From assembly GCF_013385635.1 (NCBI RefSeq), contig NZ_JACAPR010000012.1:186001-250000 (forward strand): a stretch of 64,000 nt of DNA, given 5' to 3'. This stretch comes from Pseudomonas gingeri (GTDB taxonomy: Bacteria > Pseudomonadota > Gammaproteobacteria > Pseudomonadales > Pseudomonadaceae). How positions within the stretch are numbered: position 1 is the stretch's first letter; the number at the start of each line of letters is the position of its first letter. Under the pieces are notes generated by a model. That model saw only the letters and a list, made by a program, of their open reading frames with translations. It was not told the origin of the DNA and did no database searches. Positions 18,611 to 28,238 of this stretch are shown in pieces. The position numbers and the translations under genes were made by a program.

Positions 18611-18643
18611 CAAAGTGCGCTCTTATTCAACAGGTAACTGCAG

Positions 18644-19363
18644 ATGATGCACTGGCATATCGTGTGTGACTTCGACGGGACCATCTCCCGCACCGACGCG
18701 ATCGACAACATCCTGGAACAATTCGCCGACCCGAGCTGGGAAACGATCGAACAGGAATGGCTGGACGGTCACATCGGTTCGCGTGAATGCCTCAGCCGCC
18801 AACTGGCGCTGGTCAAGGCAACGCCCGCCGAGTTGCTGGCCTACTTCGACACCATCGACATCGATCCGGACTTCCCCGATTTCGTCGACCATGTGATGAG
18901 CCTGGGCGCGACCATCGAAGTGGTCAGCGACGGTATCGAACAAGGCATCGCGCGGATTCTGTCACGCAACTACGTGACCTTGCTACCGATCCTCGCCAAC
19001 CGCCTGCGTCAGGTCGACCAGAACAGCTGGCGCATCGACTTCCCTTATTCCAGCGACGCCTGCCGGGCCGCTTCCGGCAACTGCAAATGCAAGTCCACGC
19101 CCAAGGGCAAGCGCGTGCTGGTGATCGGTGACGGTCAATCGGACATGTGCGTGGCCTCGACCGCCGACTTCGTGTTCGCCAAGGACCGCCTGGCCGAACA
19201 CTGCGAACGCAACGGCATCCCCCATGTGCGTTTCGAATCGTTCGCCGAACTCCCGGCACTGCTGGCCCTGCTGCCGAGCAGCGAAGCCGCCAATGCCACC
19301 ACTTTCGCGCTCGACAGCGCTGAAAACTCTTCACAAACTCAGGAACTCTTCCACCATGTCTGA
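18644..19363 (+). CDS. HAD-IB phosphatase (MtnX/PSPase-like)
   Basis: This 239-residue haloacid-dehalogenase phosphatase has motif I 'CDFDGTISRTDAID' at residues 8-21 (nucleophile Asp9 or so), motif II 'VVSDGIEQG' near 92, and motif IV 'VIGDGQSDM' near 163. A Cys-rich stretch ('ACRAASGNCKCK') sits before motif IV. MtnX acts in methionine salvage, but no other mtn genes are here. It is more likely to dephosphorylate an intermediate made by the four-enzyme set it heads. ATG codons occur at 18644 and 18647. The gene overlaps the aminotransferase start by 8 bp. Confidence 0.82.
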   Translation: MMHWHIVCDFDGTISRTDAIDNILEQFADPSWETIEQEWLDGHIGSRECLSRQLALVKATPAELLAYFDTIDIDPDFPDFVDHVMSLGATIEVVSDGIEQGIARILSRNYVTLLPILANRLRQVDQNSWRIDFPYSSDACRAASGNCKCKSTPKGKRVLVIGDGQSDMCVASTADFVFAKDRLAEHCERNGIPHVRFESFAELPALLALLPSSEAANATTFALDSAENSSQTQELFHHV

Positions 19364-20750
19364 GATTCGTATCGCTACCGCCGAAGACCAGGTGCTTCTG
19401 GAAAAAGAAGCCAAATATTGCTCCTACGGCGATACCGTCCACTACATCGAGCCACCGCGCATTTTCAGCCGCTGCGAAGGTTCCTACGTCTGGGACACCG
19501 AAGACCAGGCCTACCTCGACCTGCAAATGTGGTACTCGGCGGTCAACTTCGGCTACGCCAACCCACGCCTGAACAACGCCCTCAAGCAACAGATCGACAC
19601 CCTGCCGCAGATCGCCAGCCAGTACCTGCACAAAGGCAAGATCGAACTGTCGGAAATGATCGCGGTCGACGCCAAGAACAAGTTCGGCCTCGACGGTCGC
19701 GTGCACTTCAACGTCGGCGGTTCGCAGTCCATCGAAGACTCGCTGAAAGTCGTGCGTAACGCCACCAACGGCAAGAGCCTGATGTTCGCCTTCGAAGGCG
19801 GTTACCACGGCCGTACCCTGGGCGCGTCCTCGATCACCTCGAGCTACCGCTACCGTCGCCGCTACGGCCACTTCGGCGAGCGTGCGCAGTTCATCCCGTT
19901 CCCGTACCACTTCCGCGGCCCGAAAGGCATGACCAAGGAAGAATACGGCAGCCACTGCGTGCAGCAGTTCGCCCGCCTGTTCGAGACTGAATACAACGGC
20001 GTCTGGGACCCGAAAGTCGGCTCCAGCGAATACGCGGCGTTCTACGTCGAGCCGATCCAGGGCACCGGCGGCTACGTGATCCCGCCGATGAACTTCTACA
20101 GCGAGCTGAAGAAGGTCCTCGACCAGCACGGCATCCTGATGGTCGTCGACGAAATCCAGATGGGCTTCTGGCGTACCGGCAAGCTGTGGTCGATCGAGCA
20201 CTTCGACGTCAAGCCGGATGTGATCGTCTTCGGCAAGGCGCTGACCAACGGCCTGAACCCGCTGGGCGGCATCTGGGCCCGTGAAGAGCTGATCAATCCG
20301 AAGGTCTTCCCGCCAGGTTCGACCCACTCCACCTTCGCCTCGAACCCGCTGGGTACCGCGGTAGGCCTGGAAATGTTCAAGATGACCAGCGAAGTCGACT
20401 ACGGCGCGATGGTCATGGCCAAGGGCAAGTACTTCCTCGACGGCCTGCAAGAGTTGCAGAAACGTTTCCCGATCATCGGCGACGTCGATGGCCTGGGCCT
20501 GGCCCTGCGCTGCGAAATCTGCACCACCGACGGCTTCACCCCGGACAAGGCCACCCTGGACTATATGGTCGAGGAAGGCATGAAGGGCGACATGGTGGTT
20601 GACGGTCAGAAACTCGGCCTGATCCTCGACGTCGGCGGCTACTACAAGAACGTGATCACCCTGGCGCCGTCGCTGGAAATCAGCTACGCGGAAATCGACC
20701 TGGGCCTGAAACTGCTCGAGCAGTTGCTGAACCGGGCCATGAAGCGGTGA
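19356..20750 (+). CDS. Class III PLP-dependent aminotransferase
   Basis: This 464-residue fold-type I enzyme belongs to the acetylornithine/omega-amino-acid aminotransferase group. The cofactor-binding Asp is in 'MVVDEIQMGFWRTG' and the Schiff-base lysine in 'VFGKALTNGLNPLGG' (Lys about 294). 'FAFEGGYHGRTLGASSIT' is the PLP-phosphate block, and 'GTGGYVIPP' is typical of the group. The real start at 19356 overlaps the HAD gene by 8 bp; a longer open frame upstream is only that gene read in another frame. It probably transfers an amino group to an aldehyde or keto group in the pathway. The substrate is unknown. Confidence 0.88.
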   Translation: MSEIRIATAEDQVLLEKEAKYCSYGDTVHYIEPPRIFSRCEGSYVWDTEDQAYLDLQMWYSAVNFGYANPRLNNALKQQIDTLPQIASQYLHKGKIELSEMIAVDAKNKFGLDGRVHFNVGGSQSIEDSLKVVRNATNGKSLMFAFEGGYHGRTLGASSITSSYRYRRRYGHFGERAQFIPFPYHFRGPKGMTKEEYGSHCVQQFARLFETEYNGVWDPKVGSSEYAAFYVEPIQGTGGYVIPPMNFYSELKKVLDQHGILMVVDEIQMGFWRTGKLWSIEHFDVKPDVIVFGKALTNGLNPLGGIWAREELINPKVFPPGSTHSTFASNPLGTAVGLEMFKMTSEVDYGAMVMAKGKYFLDGLQELQKRFPIIGDVDGLGLALRCEICTTDGFTPDKATLDYMVEEGMKGDMVVDGQKLGLILDVGGYYKNVITLAPSLEISYAEIDLGLKLLEQLLNRAMKR

Positions 20751-20752
20751 AC

Positions 20753-21613
20753 ATGGCAGCGATCGATCTGGGCGAAGGCGACGCGGGCTTCGTCCTCGGC
20801 GACGGTCCGGTCGGAGTCTTGCTGATCCACGGCCTGACCGGCACCCCGGCGGAACTGCGCCGGGTCGCCCAGGGCCTGGTCAAGCGCGGTGGTTGCACGG
20901 TCTACGTGCCCACCCTGCCCGGCCATTGCGGCGGCAACGCGGACCTGCAGGCCACCGGCTGGCGGGACTGGTACGAAGGTGTGCGCAAGACGTTCGTCGG
21001 TGTGCAGCAGCGTCATGCCCAGGTGTTCGTCGGCGGCTTGTCCATGGGTGCGGTGATGTCCATGTACGTGGCCTCCGAGTTCCCCGGGCAAGTGGCCGGC
21101 CTGTTGATGTATTCGACCACCCTGCGCTATGACGGCTGGAGCATCCACAAGCTGGCGTTCCTGACGCCCTTGCTGATGAAGATTCCGTTCGGCGTGCATA
21201 TCTGTCGTTTCGAGGAGAAGCCGCCGTATGGCATCAAGAACGAACGCCTGCGGGCGATTGTCGAACGCCAGATGAAAGCCGGCCAGAGCAGCGATGCCGG
21301 GCTGTTGACCATGGAAGGCATCACGGTGCGCGAACTGCACCGGATGAACGCCGTGGTCATGCGGCGCATGCCGTCGATCAAGACCCCGGCGCTGGTGATC
21401 CACTCCGTCGAGGACGATATCACCAGCCCGTGGAACGCCAACTACGTCGAACGTCACCTGGGTGGCCCTGTCACCAAGGTCATGCTCGACAATTGCTACC
21501 ACATGATCACTGTCGACCTGCAGTACCGCGAAGTGATCGAGTTGAGTGCCGACTTCATCGAACGTCTGAGTGACGTCCCGAGCGTGCGCGAAGACTACCG
21601 GCAACTGGCCTAA
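20753..21613 (+). CDS. Alpha/beta hydrolase (carboxylesterase/monoacylglycerol-lipase-like)
   Basis: This cytoplasmic hydrolase of about 286 residues has the oxyanion block 'LLIHGLTGTPAELR' near residue 23, the nucleophile elbow 'GGLSMGAVM' (Ser about 97), and a C-terminal 'SVEDDITSP' plus 'NCYHMIT' that supply the Asp and His of the triad. It is close to Est30/MGL-type carboxylesterases that cleave acyl esters. An alternative GTG at 20747 would overlap the aminotransferase stop (GTGA). The ATG at 20753 has GAAGCGG upstream and is slightly favoured. It is the third enzyme of the 18.6-kb operon. Confidence 0.85.
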   Translation: MAAIDLGEGDAGFVLGDGPVGVLLIHGLTGTPAELRRVAQGLVKRGGCTVYVPTLPGHCGGNADLQATGWRDWYEGVRKTFVGVQQRHAQVFVGGLSMGAVMSMYVASEFPGQVAGLLMYSTTLRYDGWSIHKLAFLTPLLMKIPFGVHICRFEEKPPYGIKNERLRAIVERQMKAGQSSDAGLLTMEGITVRELHRMNAVVMRRMPSIKTPALVIHSVEDDITSPWNANYVERHLGGPVTKVMLDNCYHMITVDLQYREVIELSADFIERLSDVPSVREDYRQLA

Positions 21614-21623
21614 GGAAAGACCC

Positions 21624-22748
21624 GTGATTACCGCCCAAGCCTTCTCTAGCATCGAGGCGATTGAACGCGCAGCCTGGAACGACTGTTTCCCGGGTGCGCT
21701 GGAGAATTGGGAGTACTACCTGGCGGTGGAAAAAGCCCGCATCGACGACTTCGAATGGCGCTACCTGGCGCTGTTCGAGGAGGGTCGGCTGCTGGCGGTC
21801 GCCCCCGCCTTCATCACCCGCTACAAGCTCGACACCACGGTGCAAGGCACCAGTAAACGCATTACCGGCTGGATCAATCGGATCCTGCCGGGCTTGCTCG
21901 AATTTCCCCTTTACGCCATCGGTTCGCCGGTGGCGGAACGCTGCAGTGCCGGCACCGCCAGCCATGTCCCCACGCAACAGCGCCAGGCGTTGCTGGAGCG
22001 CCTGCTGGTGCTGGCCCGCGAGGACGCCACGGCGCTGAAAATCCGCCTGACCGCGGTCAAGGACGCGCCCAGCGCCGACGACGACTGGAATGCCAGCTGC
22101 AAGGCCACCGGTTTCCAGAAGGTCCTCAGCCTGCCCAGCGCGCTGCTGCCGATCCCGTTCGGTTCGGTCGACGCGTACCTGGGCACCCTGGGCAAGTCCA
22201 CCCGCAAGGACCTGCGGCGCAAGCTGCGGGCGCCGGGACCGCGGATCGAATGGCGACGTAATATCGATGACGTCCTGCCGCAGATCATGCGGCTGTACGA
22301 GGCGACCCTGGAGCGCAGCGAGACCCAGTTCGAACGCCTGCCGGCGGATTACTTCACCAGCGTGCTGGAACACCTGGACGAACGTGCGGCCTGTGTCCTT
22401 TACTGGATCGACGAGCAACTGGTGGCATTCAACCTGATCCTGCTGGACGGCGAACGGCTGATCGACAAATTCTTCGGCCATGACTTGAATCAGAGCCGCG
22501 AGCACAACCTGTATTTCCGCAGTTGGCTGGCCAATGTCGAGTACTGTATCCGTGAGGGCATCCCCCTCTACGAATGCGGCCAGGCCGGTTATGCCAGCAA
22601 GATTCGCCTGGGCTGTACCTTCCAGGGCAACAACCTGTTCTTTCACCATCGCAACTGGCTGATCAACAATGTCCTACGACTGGTCAAACTGTTTATCCGC
22701 CCGGACCGATTCGACCCTGCCATGGCTGCTGCGATAAGCGAAACCTGA
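21624..22748 (+). CDS. GNAT/FemAB-like N-acyltransferase
   Basis: This 374-residue protein has the two-domain GNAT look of FemAB-type or 'peptidogalycan' acyltransferases: a divergent N-terminal half ('GALENWEYYLAVEKARI'), then 'LGKSTRKDLRRKLRA' and the C-terminal 'LYECGQAGYASKIRLGCTFQ'. It likely transfers an acyl or aminoacyl group to an amine. It starts at GTG 21624 behind a TAAGGAAAG ribosome site, 10 bp after the hydrolase. Its TGA overlaps the kinase ATG, which binds the enzymes and the sensor into one transcript. Related GNATs make N-acylated lipids in other bacteria, but no specific product is claimed here. Confidence 0.75.
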   Translation: MITAQAFSSIEAIERAAWNDCFPGALENWEYYLAVEKARIDDFEWRYLALFEEGRLLAVAPAFITRYKLDTTVQGTSKRITGWINRILPGLLEFPLYAIGSPVAERCSAGTASHVPTQQRQALLERLLVLAREDATALKIRLTAVKDAPSADDDWNASCKATGFQKVLSLPSALLPIPFGSVDAYLGTLGKSTRKDLRRKLRAPGPRIEWRRNIDDVLPQIMRLYEATLERSETQFERLPADYFTSVLEHLDERAACVLYWIDEQLVAFNLILLDGERLIDKFFGHDLNQSREHNLYFRSWLANVEYCIREGIPLYECGQAGYASKIRLGCTFQGNNLFFHHRNWLINNVLRLVKLFIRPDRFDPAMAAAISET

Positions 22749-24541
22749 TGACTTCTACTCCAGAACGCCGCCGTAAACGTCGCCCCTTCTCGATCTCGCG
22801 CTGGAGTGTGCAACGCAAACTGCTGCTGGCGTTCTGGCTGGTCAGCGTGGTGCCGACCATGATCGCCGCCGAACTGGCGGCGACCACCCTGTCGCAGATC
22901 TTCGACAGCAACGTGCGCATCTGGCTGCAGGAGTCGACCAAGATCGTCAAGGACGAGATCAGCGAGATCCAGCGTGACAACGCCCGGGTCGCGCAACTGT
23001 TCCTGCTCTACACCCGGCCGCCGACCTCACGCCAGGCGGCCAAGCACGACAAGCTTACCGCCGACATCGCCGATGCCATGGGCATCGACCTGGTGGCACT
23101 GATCCGCACCCAGGACCACAAGGTGGTGTTCACCACCGAGCCCGACGATATCGTCAGCCAGATCAGCCTCGCGCCCAATGCGGTCCTGCAGACCATCAAG
23201 GTCGCCGGGGTACCGACCGGCGTGGTGGTCTCGACCTTCCAGACCTCGCAGGAAGGCGTCGACTACCAACTGTTGATCGCCACCTACCTGGACAGCAGCT
23301 TCCTCAACAGCGTGGCGGACGTGCACTCCCTCGACCTGCGCCTGTACCTGGCGAACTCCAAGGGTTTTTCCGAGATTTTCTCGACCCAGCGCTTCGAAGA
23401 CCACCCGTTGCAGATCCCGGCGAAAATCGAAAAGACCTTGCGTGACACCCGCCTGCCCAGCGAACTGTTCACCAACCGCTACAGCGGCCTGTACTGGCCG
23501 ATCTTCAACGATACCGGTGACCTGCAGGGCGTGATCTTCAGCGGCCTGCTGCGCCACAGCAGCCTGGTCGGCCTGGTCAACCAGAGCAACCTGTTCATCC
23601 TGATCTTCCTGATGGGCTCGGCGCTGTCCCTGAGCGTCGGCTGGCTGGTCTCGCAGCGCCTGACCCAACCGTTGCGCGGCCTCTCCGAAGGCGTGCGGGC
23701 GGTGATCTCCGGCAACTACAGCAAGCGCATTCCGGTCACCGGCAGCGACGAACTGGCCGAGCTGAGCCATACCTTCAACCACATGACCGAACGCCTGGGC
23801 GAGCTGCACCATCTCGAAGCCCAGCTGCGCCGCCGCGATCGCCTGCACGCGCTGGGCGAGGTCGCCATGGGCCTGGCCCATGAAATCCGCAACCCGCTGG
23901 GCATCATCAAGACCGCCACCCAATTGCTGCACCGCAGGGCCAACCTGCCGGATACCGACAAGCGCCACCTGGAATACGTGATCAGCGAAGTGTCGCGGAT
24001 CAACGACCTGATCACCGAGTTCCTCGACTTTGCCAAGCCGAGCGCGCCGATCCGCTCGATCCAACCGGCACGGGAACTGGCCGAGGAGATCCTCGGTTTC
24101 TGTGCGCCGGAGCTGGCCACCCACAACATCGATGCACGGATCGACGACCAGGCACCCGGCGCCACCCTGTACGCCGACGCCCGGCAACTCAAGCAGGCCT
24201 GCCTGAACCTGATCCTCAACGCCATCGACGCCATGCCCAAGGGCGGCCGCCTGACCCTGGGCATTGCCAAGGACCAGGAAAACACCATCATCAGCGTCTC
24301 CGACACCGGCCAGGGTATCGAACCGGACATGATCGAACGGATCTTCACGCCGTTTGTCACCACCAAGGCCTCGGGCACCGGCCTGGGCCTGGCGAAGGTC
24401 TTCTCGATCATGGAAAACCATGACGGACGGGTCGAGTGCATCAGCGAGAAAGATGCAGGCGCGAGCTTCAAGCTGTACATTCCGGCCCATGGCGAAGACC
24501 TGGATGTCGAGGATGACGAGGAACACGACGATGACGCATAA
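22748..24541 (+). CDS. Membrane sensor histidine kinase of the 18.6-kb operon
   Basis: This 597-residue kinase has TM1 at about residues 24-44, a periplasmic sensor of about 230 residues, and TM2 near 277-297 ('NLFILIFLMGSALSLSVGW'). A HAMP domain ends in 'LAELSHTFNHM', followed by the HisKA H-box 'GLAHEIRNPLGIIK' (His378) and an ATPase domain with 'NLILNAIDAM', 'DTGQGI' and 'GTGLGLAKV'. The C-terminus is a striking acidic tail (about 12 Asp/Glu in 17 residues). It overlaps the next gene by 11 bp. The partner is the NtrC-type regulator. The ligand is unknown, probably the substrate or product of the enzymes encoded upstream. Confidence 0.88.
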   Translation: MTSTPERRRKRRPFSISRWSVQRKLLLAFWLVSVVPTMIAAELAATTLSQIFDSNVRIWLQESTKIVKDEISEIQRDNARVAQLFLLYTRPPTSRQAAKHDKLTADIADAMGIDLVALIRTQDHKVVFTTEPDDIVSQISLAPNAVLQTIKVAGVPTGVVVSTFQTSQEGVDYQLLIATYLDSSFLNSVADVHSLDLRLYLANSKGFSEIFSTQRFEDHPLQIPAKIEKTLRDTRLPSELFTNRYSGLYWPIFNDTGDLQGVIFSGLLRHSSLVGLVNQSNLFILIFLMGSALSLSVGWLVSQRLTQPLRGLSEGVRAVISGNYSKRIPVTGSDELAELSHTFNHMTERLGELHHLEAQLRRRDRLHALGEVAMGLAHEIRNPLGIIKTATQLLHRRANLPDTDKRHLEYVISEVSRINDLITEFLDFAKPSAPIRSIQPARELAEEILGFCAPELATHNIDARIDDQAPGATLYADARQLKQACLNLILNAIDAMPKGGRLTLGIAKDQENTIISVSDTGQGIEPDMIERIFTPFVTTKASGTGLGLAKVFSIMENHDGRVECISEKDAGASFKLYIPAHGEDLDVEDDEEHDDDA

Positions 24542-25931
24542 GGTGCTGGTGGTCGATGACGAACCCAAGCTCTGCGACCTGCTCAGTTCGGCCCTGAGCC
24601 AGAACGAGATCCAGGTATTCACCGCCGGCAACGGTATCCAGGCCCTGGTGGTGCTGGATCAGGAAGACATCGACCTGGTCATCAGCGACTGGCGCATGCC
24701 CGGCATGGACGGCCCGCAACTGCTGGCCGAGATAAAACTGCGTTTTCCGCAGTTGCCGGTCATCGTGATGACGGCCTACAGCACCGTGAAAAACGCCGTG
24801 CAGTCGATGCGCAATGGCGCCTTCGACTACATCGCCAAGCCCTTCGATATCGACGAGCTGGACATCACCGTCAGCAAGGCCCTGCAGTTTCGCGACATCC
24901 TGCGCGACAACGCGCGGATGCGCGCCGAGCTCGACGAACACCAGCAGATCGACAGCCTGGTGGGCGACAGCCCGGCCTTCCGCCGGGTCCTGCAAGCAGT
25001 GGACTCGGTCCGTGACAGCAGTGCCACCATCCTGCTGACCGGCGAAAGCGGCACCGGCAAGGAAATGGTCGCCAGGGCGATCCACAAGCACGGCAACCGC
25101 GCCGACAAGCCGTTTGTCGCGGTGAACTGCGCGGCCATTCCCGAAGGCCTGCTGGAAAGCGAAATGTTCGGTCACCGCAAGGGCGCCTTTACCGGTGCCG
25201 TCTCCGACCGCGTCGGGCGTTTCATGCAGGCGGACAAGGGCACGCTGTTCCTCGATGAAGTCGGCGACATGCCGCTGGCGTTGCAGGCGAAGATCCTGCG
25301 CGCCCTGCAGGAGCGGGTGATCGAGCCGGTGGGTGATCCGCGCGAACGCAAGGTCGATGTGCGGGTGATTGCCGCGACCAACAAGAACCTGCTCGAAGCG
25401 GTGGCGAACAAGGAGTTTCGCGAAGACTTGTATTACCGCCTCAACGTCTTCCCGATTCCCCTGCCCGCCCTGCGCGAGCGGGTCGAAGACATCGCCCCGC
25501 TAGCCCGGCATTTCGCCCATTCGCTGGGGGCCAGCGCCGGCAAGCGCATCAGCGGTTTCAGCCCGCAGGCCATGCAGGCCATGGCCAACTACAGCTGGCC
25601 GGGCAATATCCGTGAGCTGCAGAACTGCGTGGAACGGGCGACCATTGTCGCCGCCAGTCCGGTGATCGAGGAAAGCGACCTGCCGGCCTACCTGTTTGCC
25701 CCGCAGTCAGCGGAACCGGGCAACGCGGCGGCGGCCCTGAGCGTCGGCGCGGCGGTACCGAAGGACCTCGACGCGGCCTTGGCGGAAGTGGAGAAGGCCT
25801 ACATCCTCGCCGCGCTGCATGAAACCAATGGGGTCCAGGCCGCCGCGGCGCAGATGATCGGGATTTCCGAGCGCAGCTTCTGGTATCGCCTGAAGAAGCT
25901 GGCGATCCAGGTGGACAAGATCATTCGCTGA
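24531..25931 (+). CDS. NtrC-family sigma-54 response regulator of the 18.6-kb operon
   Basis: This 466-residue regulator has a receiver with phosphoacceptor Asp53 ('VISDWRMPG') and Lys in 'IAKPFD', an AAA+ domain with Walker A 'GESGTGKEM' near 172 and a canonical 'GAFTGA' loop near 218, Walker B 'GTLFLDEVGD', and a Fis-type HTH at the end ('NGVQAAAAQMIGISERSFWYR'). It is therefore a bona fide RpoN activator. The two sigma-54-like promoters and the TTTGTAGC repeats before the HAD gene make autogenous control of the operon the simplest model. Confidence 0.92.
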   Translation: MTHKVLVVDDEPKLCDLLSSALSQNEIQVFTAGNGIQALVVLDQEDIDLVISDWRMPGMDGPQLLAEIKLRFPQLPVIVMTAYSTVKNAVQSMRNGAFDYIAKPFDIDELDITVSKALQFRDILRDNARMRAELDEHQQIDSLVGDSPAFRRVLQAVDSVRDSSATILLTGESGTGKEMVARAIHKHGNRADKPFVAVNCAAIPEGLLESEMFGHRKGAFTGAVSDRVGRFMQADKGTLFLDEVGDMPLALQAKILRALQERVIEPVGDPRERKVDVRVIAATNKNLLEAVANKEFREDLYYRLNVFPIPLPALRERVEDIAPLARHFAHSLGASAGKRISGFSPQAMQAMANYSWPGNIRELQNCVERATIVAASPVIEESDLPAYLFAPQSAEPGNAAAALSVGAAVPKDLDAALAEVEKAYILAALHETNGVQAAAAQMIGISERSFWYRLKKLAIQVDKIIR

Positions 25932-26035
25932 ACATCCTGGGCAGCGACGGTAGCAAACGCCTGAGGGAGGAATTCTGTGAGAGGGGGCTCGCGGGAAGGA
26001 GCTCTGTGAGAGGGGCTGGTGTGGAAATGGCTTGT

Positions 26036-26122
26036 GTGGGAGCGGGCTTGTGTGGGAGCGGGCTTGCCCGCGAAGAGGCCCTCAAGGGCGCCAAAAGCTT
26101 CGGGGGCAAGCCCCCTCCCACA
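26036..26122. repeat. Mosaic REP-type element
   Basis: GTGGGAGCGGGCTTG occurs twice in succession, followed by GCCCGCGAAGAGGCC and, inverted at the right, GGGGGCAAGCCCCCTCCCAC. The two halves belong to different REP variants (GCGGGC versus GGGGGC), so the element looks rearranged. It fills most of the gap between the operon end and the DsbA-like gene. Confidence 0.65.
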
Positions 26123-26206
26123 AGACCACCTCCCAAACAAGCCATTTCCCCACAAGCCCACGTCTACACCAGCCAGCTCCTGCACCAGCCAGCTCCCCCA
26201 TCAAGG

Positions 26207-26863
26207 TCAGGCCTTGGCGGATTCGGCGATGATCTGCCGGATCGCGCCGACAAAGGTCTCCACCGGCTGCCCGCCACTCACCGCGTACTGATCGTTGAAG
26301 ACGATGGTCGGCACCGAGCTGACCCCGCGCGATACCCACAACTGCTCCTGCTCACGGACCTCGGCGGCATACTCGTCGGAGACGAGAATGGCCTCGGCGC
26401 GCTGGCGGTCCAGGCCGACGCTCTCGGCGATCAGGCTCAACTGGGCATGATCGGACGGATTGCCCTGGTCGGTGAAGTAGGCCTTGAACAAGGCTTCCTT
26501 GAGGTTGTACTGGCGCCCTTCCAGGCCGGCCCAATGCAACAGTCGATGGGCATCGAAGGTGTTGTAGATACGGCTGTCGCCGCTGGTGCGGAAACTGAAG
26601 CCCACCTCGGCCCCACGCTCGCGGATCATCTCGCGGTTTTTCTGTGACTGCTCCGGCGTCGAGCCGTACTTCTGGGTGATGTGCTCGGTGATGTTCTGCC
26701 CTTCGGCGCCCATCTTCGGGTTCAGCTCGAACGGCTGGAAATGAATCTCGGCCTGGACCTCGGCGCCCAGGCGATCCAGCGCCTCGGTCAGGCCGCGCAG
26801 GCCGATCACGCACCAGGGGCAGGAAACATCACTGACAAAATCGATTTTCAACGGGGTACTCAT
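26207..26863 (-). CDS. DsbA-family (FrnE-like) thiol oxidoreductase
   Basis: This 218-residue thioredoxin-fold protein has the active-site 'SCPWCVIG' at about residues 12-19 and the cis-Pro region 'GVSSVPTIVFN' near 176, the FrnE/DSBA-like arrangement. There is no signal peptide, so it acts in the cytoplasm, perhaps in oxidative-stress thiol chemistry. The ATG at 26863 gives 'MSTPLKIDF'; an upstream ATG would add six residues. It is followed on the same strand, upstream, by an esterase gene 52 bp away. Confidence 0.88.
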   Translation of the reverse strand: MSTPLKIDFVSDVSCPWCVIGLRGLTEALDRLGAEVQAEIHFQPFELNPKMGAEGQNITEHITQKYGSTPEQSQKNREMIRERGAEVGFSFRTSGDSRIYNTFDAHRLLHWAGLEGRQYNLKEALFKAYFTDQGNPSDHAQLSLIAESVGLDRQRAEAILVSDEYAAEVREQEQLWVSRGVSSVPTIVFNDQYAVSGGQPVETFVGAIRQIIAESAKA

Positions 26864-26915
26864 GATCAACCTCACAGGCATTGATTCGCCGTAAAGCCTG
26901 CACGATACACCCGAC

Positions 26916-27908
26916 TCAGAGTTGCGCCCAGTGGCTGACGTCCTGCTGGTGCTGACGCAGATAAGGCAGCACCGCCGCCAGCAACGGCGCCTTGAACGCC
27001 TCCTGGAAACGGTGGGCCAGCCCCGGGATCAGCACCAGTTGGCTGCCCTGGATATGCGCCGCCAGGTGCACCCCGTGCATCACCGGCAACAACGGATCGG
27101 CGGTGCCATGCACCACCAGGGTCGGTACCCGCAGCTGGTTGAGCAAGGGCACGCGGCTCGGTTCGGCGAGAATGGCCATGATCTGGCGCTTCACCCCTTC
27201 CGGATTGAACGCCCGGTCATAGGACGTCGCCGCCTGCTGCAACAGCTTGTGCCGGTCATCGCGGACCTCCGGGCTGCCCAGCGCCGCCAGCAGGTCGGCC
27301 TGCTGTTCGATCGCCACCTCGCGATTCGGCGCACTGCGTCGCGACAGCAACTGCACCAGGGCCGCACTCGGCGCCGGCAGGCCTTCGGCGCCGGAACTGG
27401 TCATCACCAGCGTCAGGCTCTCGACCCGCTGCGGGGCCATGGCCGCGACATGCTGGGCGATCATGCCGCCCATGCTCGCGCCCAGCACGTGGAACTGCTC
27501 GATCTGCAAGGCATCCATCAAGCCCAGCGCATCGCCGGCCATATCGGTCAGACTGTACGGCGCAGCCACCGGCAGGCCGAGCTTGTAGCGCAGGACCTCG
27601 AAGGTCAGGTTGGCGCTCGCCGGCGCCTGACGCCAGCTCGACAGGCCGACATCGCGGTTGTCATAACGAATCACCCGGAAACCCTGCTGGCAGAGAGCGA
27701 CCACCACTTCATCCGGCCAGTGGATCAACTGCCCACCCAGGCCCATGATCAGCAGCAAGGCCGGATCCGAGGCACGCCCGATACTCTGGTAGGCCAGGCT
27801 GACCTGAGCCAGGTCGACATGCTCGGTTGGAACATTGACATCACATCGAGAAGCCGCAAAGGACGGCAGGCCGAACAACAGTGCGGCCAGGAGAATAACT
27901 ACACGCAT
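26916..27908 (-). CDS. Secreted alpha/beta hydrolase
   Basis: This 330-residue hydrolase has an N-terminal signal peptide ('[17 protein letters not shown]', cleavage near residue 18). It shows '[14 protein letters not shown]' (oxyanion region), the nucleophile elbow '[10 protein letters not shown]' near 144, '[12 protein letters not shown]' (Asp) and '[10 protein letters not shown]' (His), which give a full catalytic triad. It is probably periplasmic or surface-associated, and the substrate is unknown. It is divergent from metR across a 330-bp region. Confidence 0.85.
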   Translation of the reverse strand: MRVVILLAALLFGLPSFAASRCDVNVPTEHVDLAQVSLAYQSIGRASDPALLLIMGLGGQLIHWPDEVVVALCQQGFRVIRYDNRDVGLSSWRQAPASANLTFEVLRYKLGLPVAAPYSLTDMAGDALGLMDALQIEQFHVLGASMGGMIAQHVAAMAPQRVESLTLVMTSSGAEGLPAPSAALVQLLSRRSAPNREVAIEQQADLLAALGSPEVRDDRHKLLQQAATSYDRAFNPEGVKRQIMAILAEPSRVPLLNQLRVPTLVVHGTADPLLPVMHGVHLAAHIQGSQLVLIPGLAHRFQEAFKAPLLAAVLPYLRQHQQDVSHWAQL

Positions 27909-28048
27909 GAAAAAACACCGAAACGCAGAACCCCAGTAGAGCGCGAGTCTGATGAAATCTGTTCAAGCGCGCTGCCACAGTTCAATGACAGTTTGATGAA
28001 GATTGCCAGGGATGTGTCCCTTGAGTGTTGCGCCGCCCTTCCGGACGC

Positions 28049-28121
28049 CATCGCCGGCAAGCCGGCTCCCACAGGACCTGTGGAACCCGTAGCCCCTGTG
28101 GGAGCTGGCTTGCCAGCGAAG
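28049..28121. repeat. REP-type inverted pair with two variants
   Basis: CATCGCCGGCAAGCCGGCTC (left) and CTGTGGGAGCTGGCTTGCCAGC (right, inverted) have diverged from each other. They lie in the 330-bp region between the divergent esterase and metR genes. The remainder holds no gene that I can support. Confidence 0.7.
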
Positions 28122-28238
28122 ACGACCGATCAGACGCCACAGCCCCCGAGGCTGACGGCTGCTGGTCGACAGCCGCCCCTGCATGAGACAAACTCACCCC
28201 TTGCGCGTTCATTACAAACTTTGCTCATGGAGCTCCTG

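Noticed and set aside
18644-19363. Assignment of the HAD phosphatase as methionine-salvage MtnX
   Set aside because: No other methionine-salvage genes are nearby, and the operon context points to a different substrate.
26922-28238. A long plus-strand frame running into metR
   Set aside because: It crosses the antisense of the esterase and a REP pair. The recognised MetR N-terminus starts at 28239.
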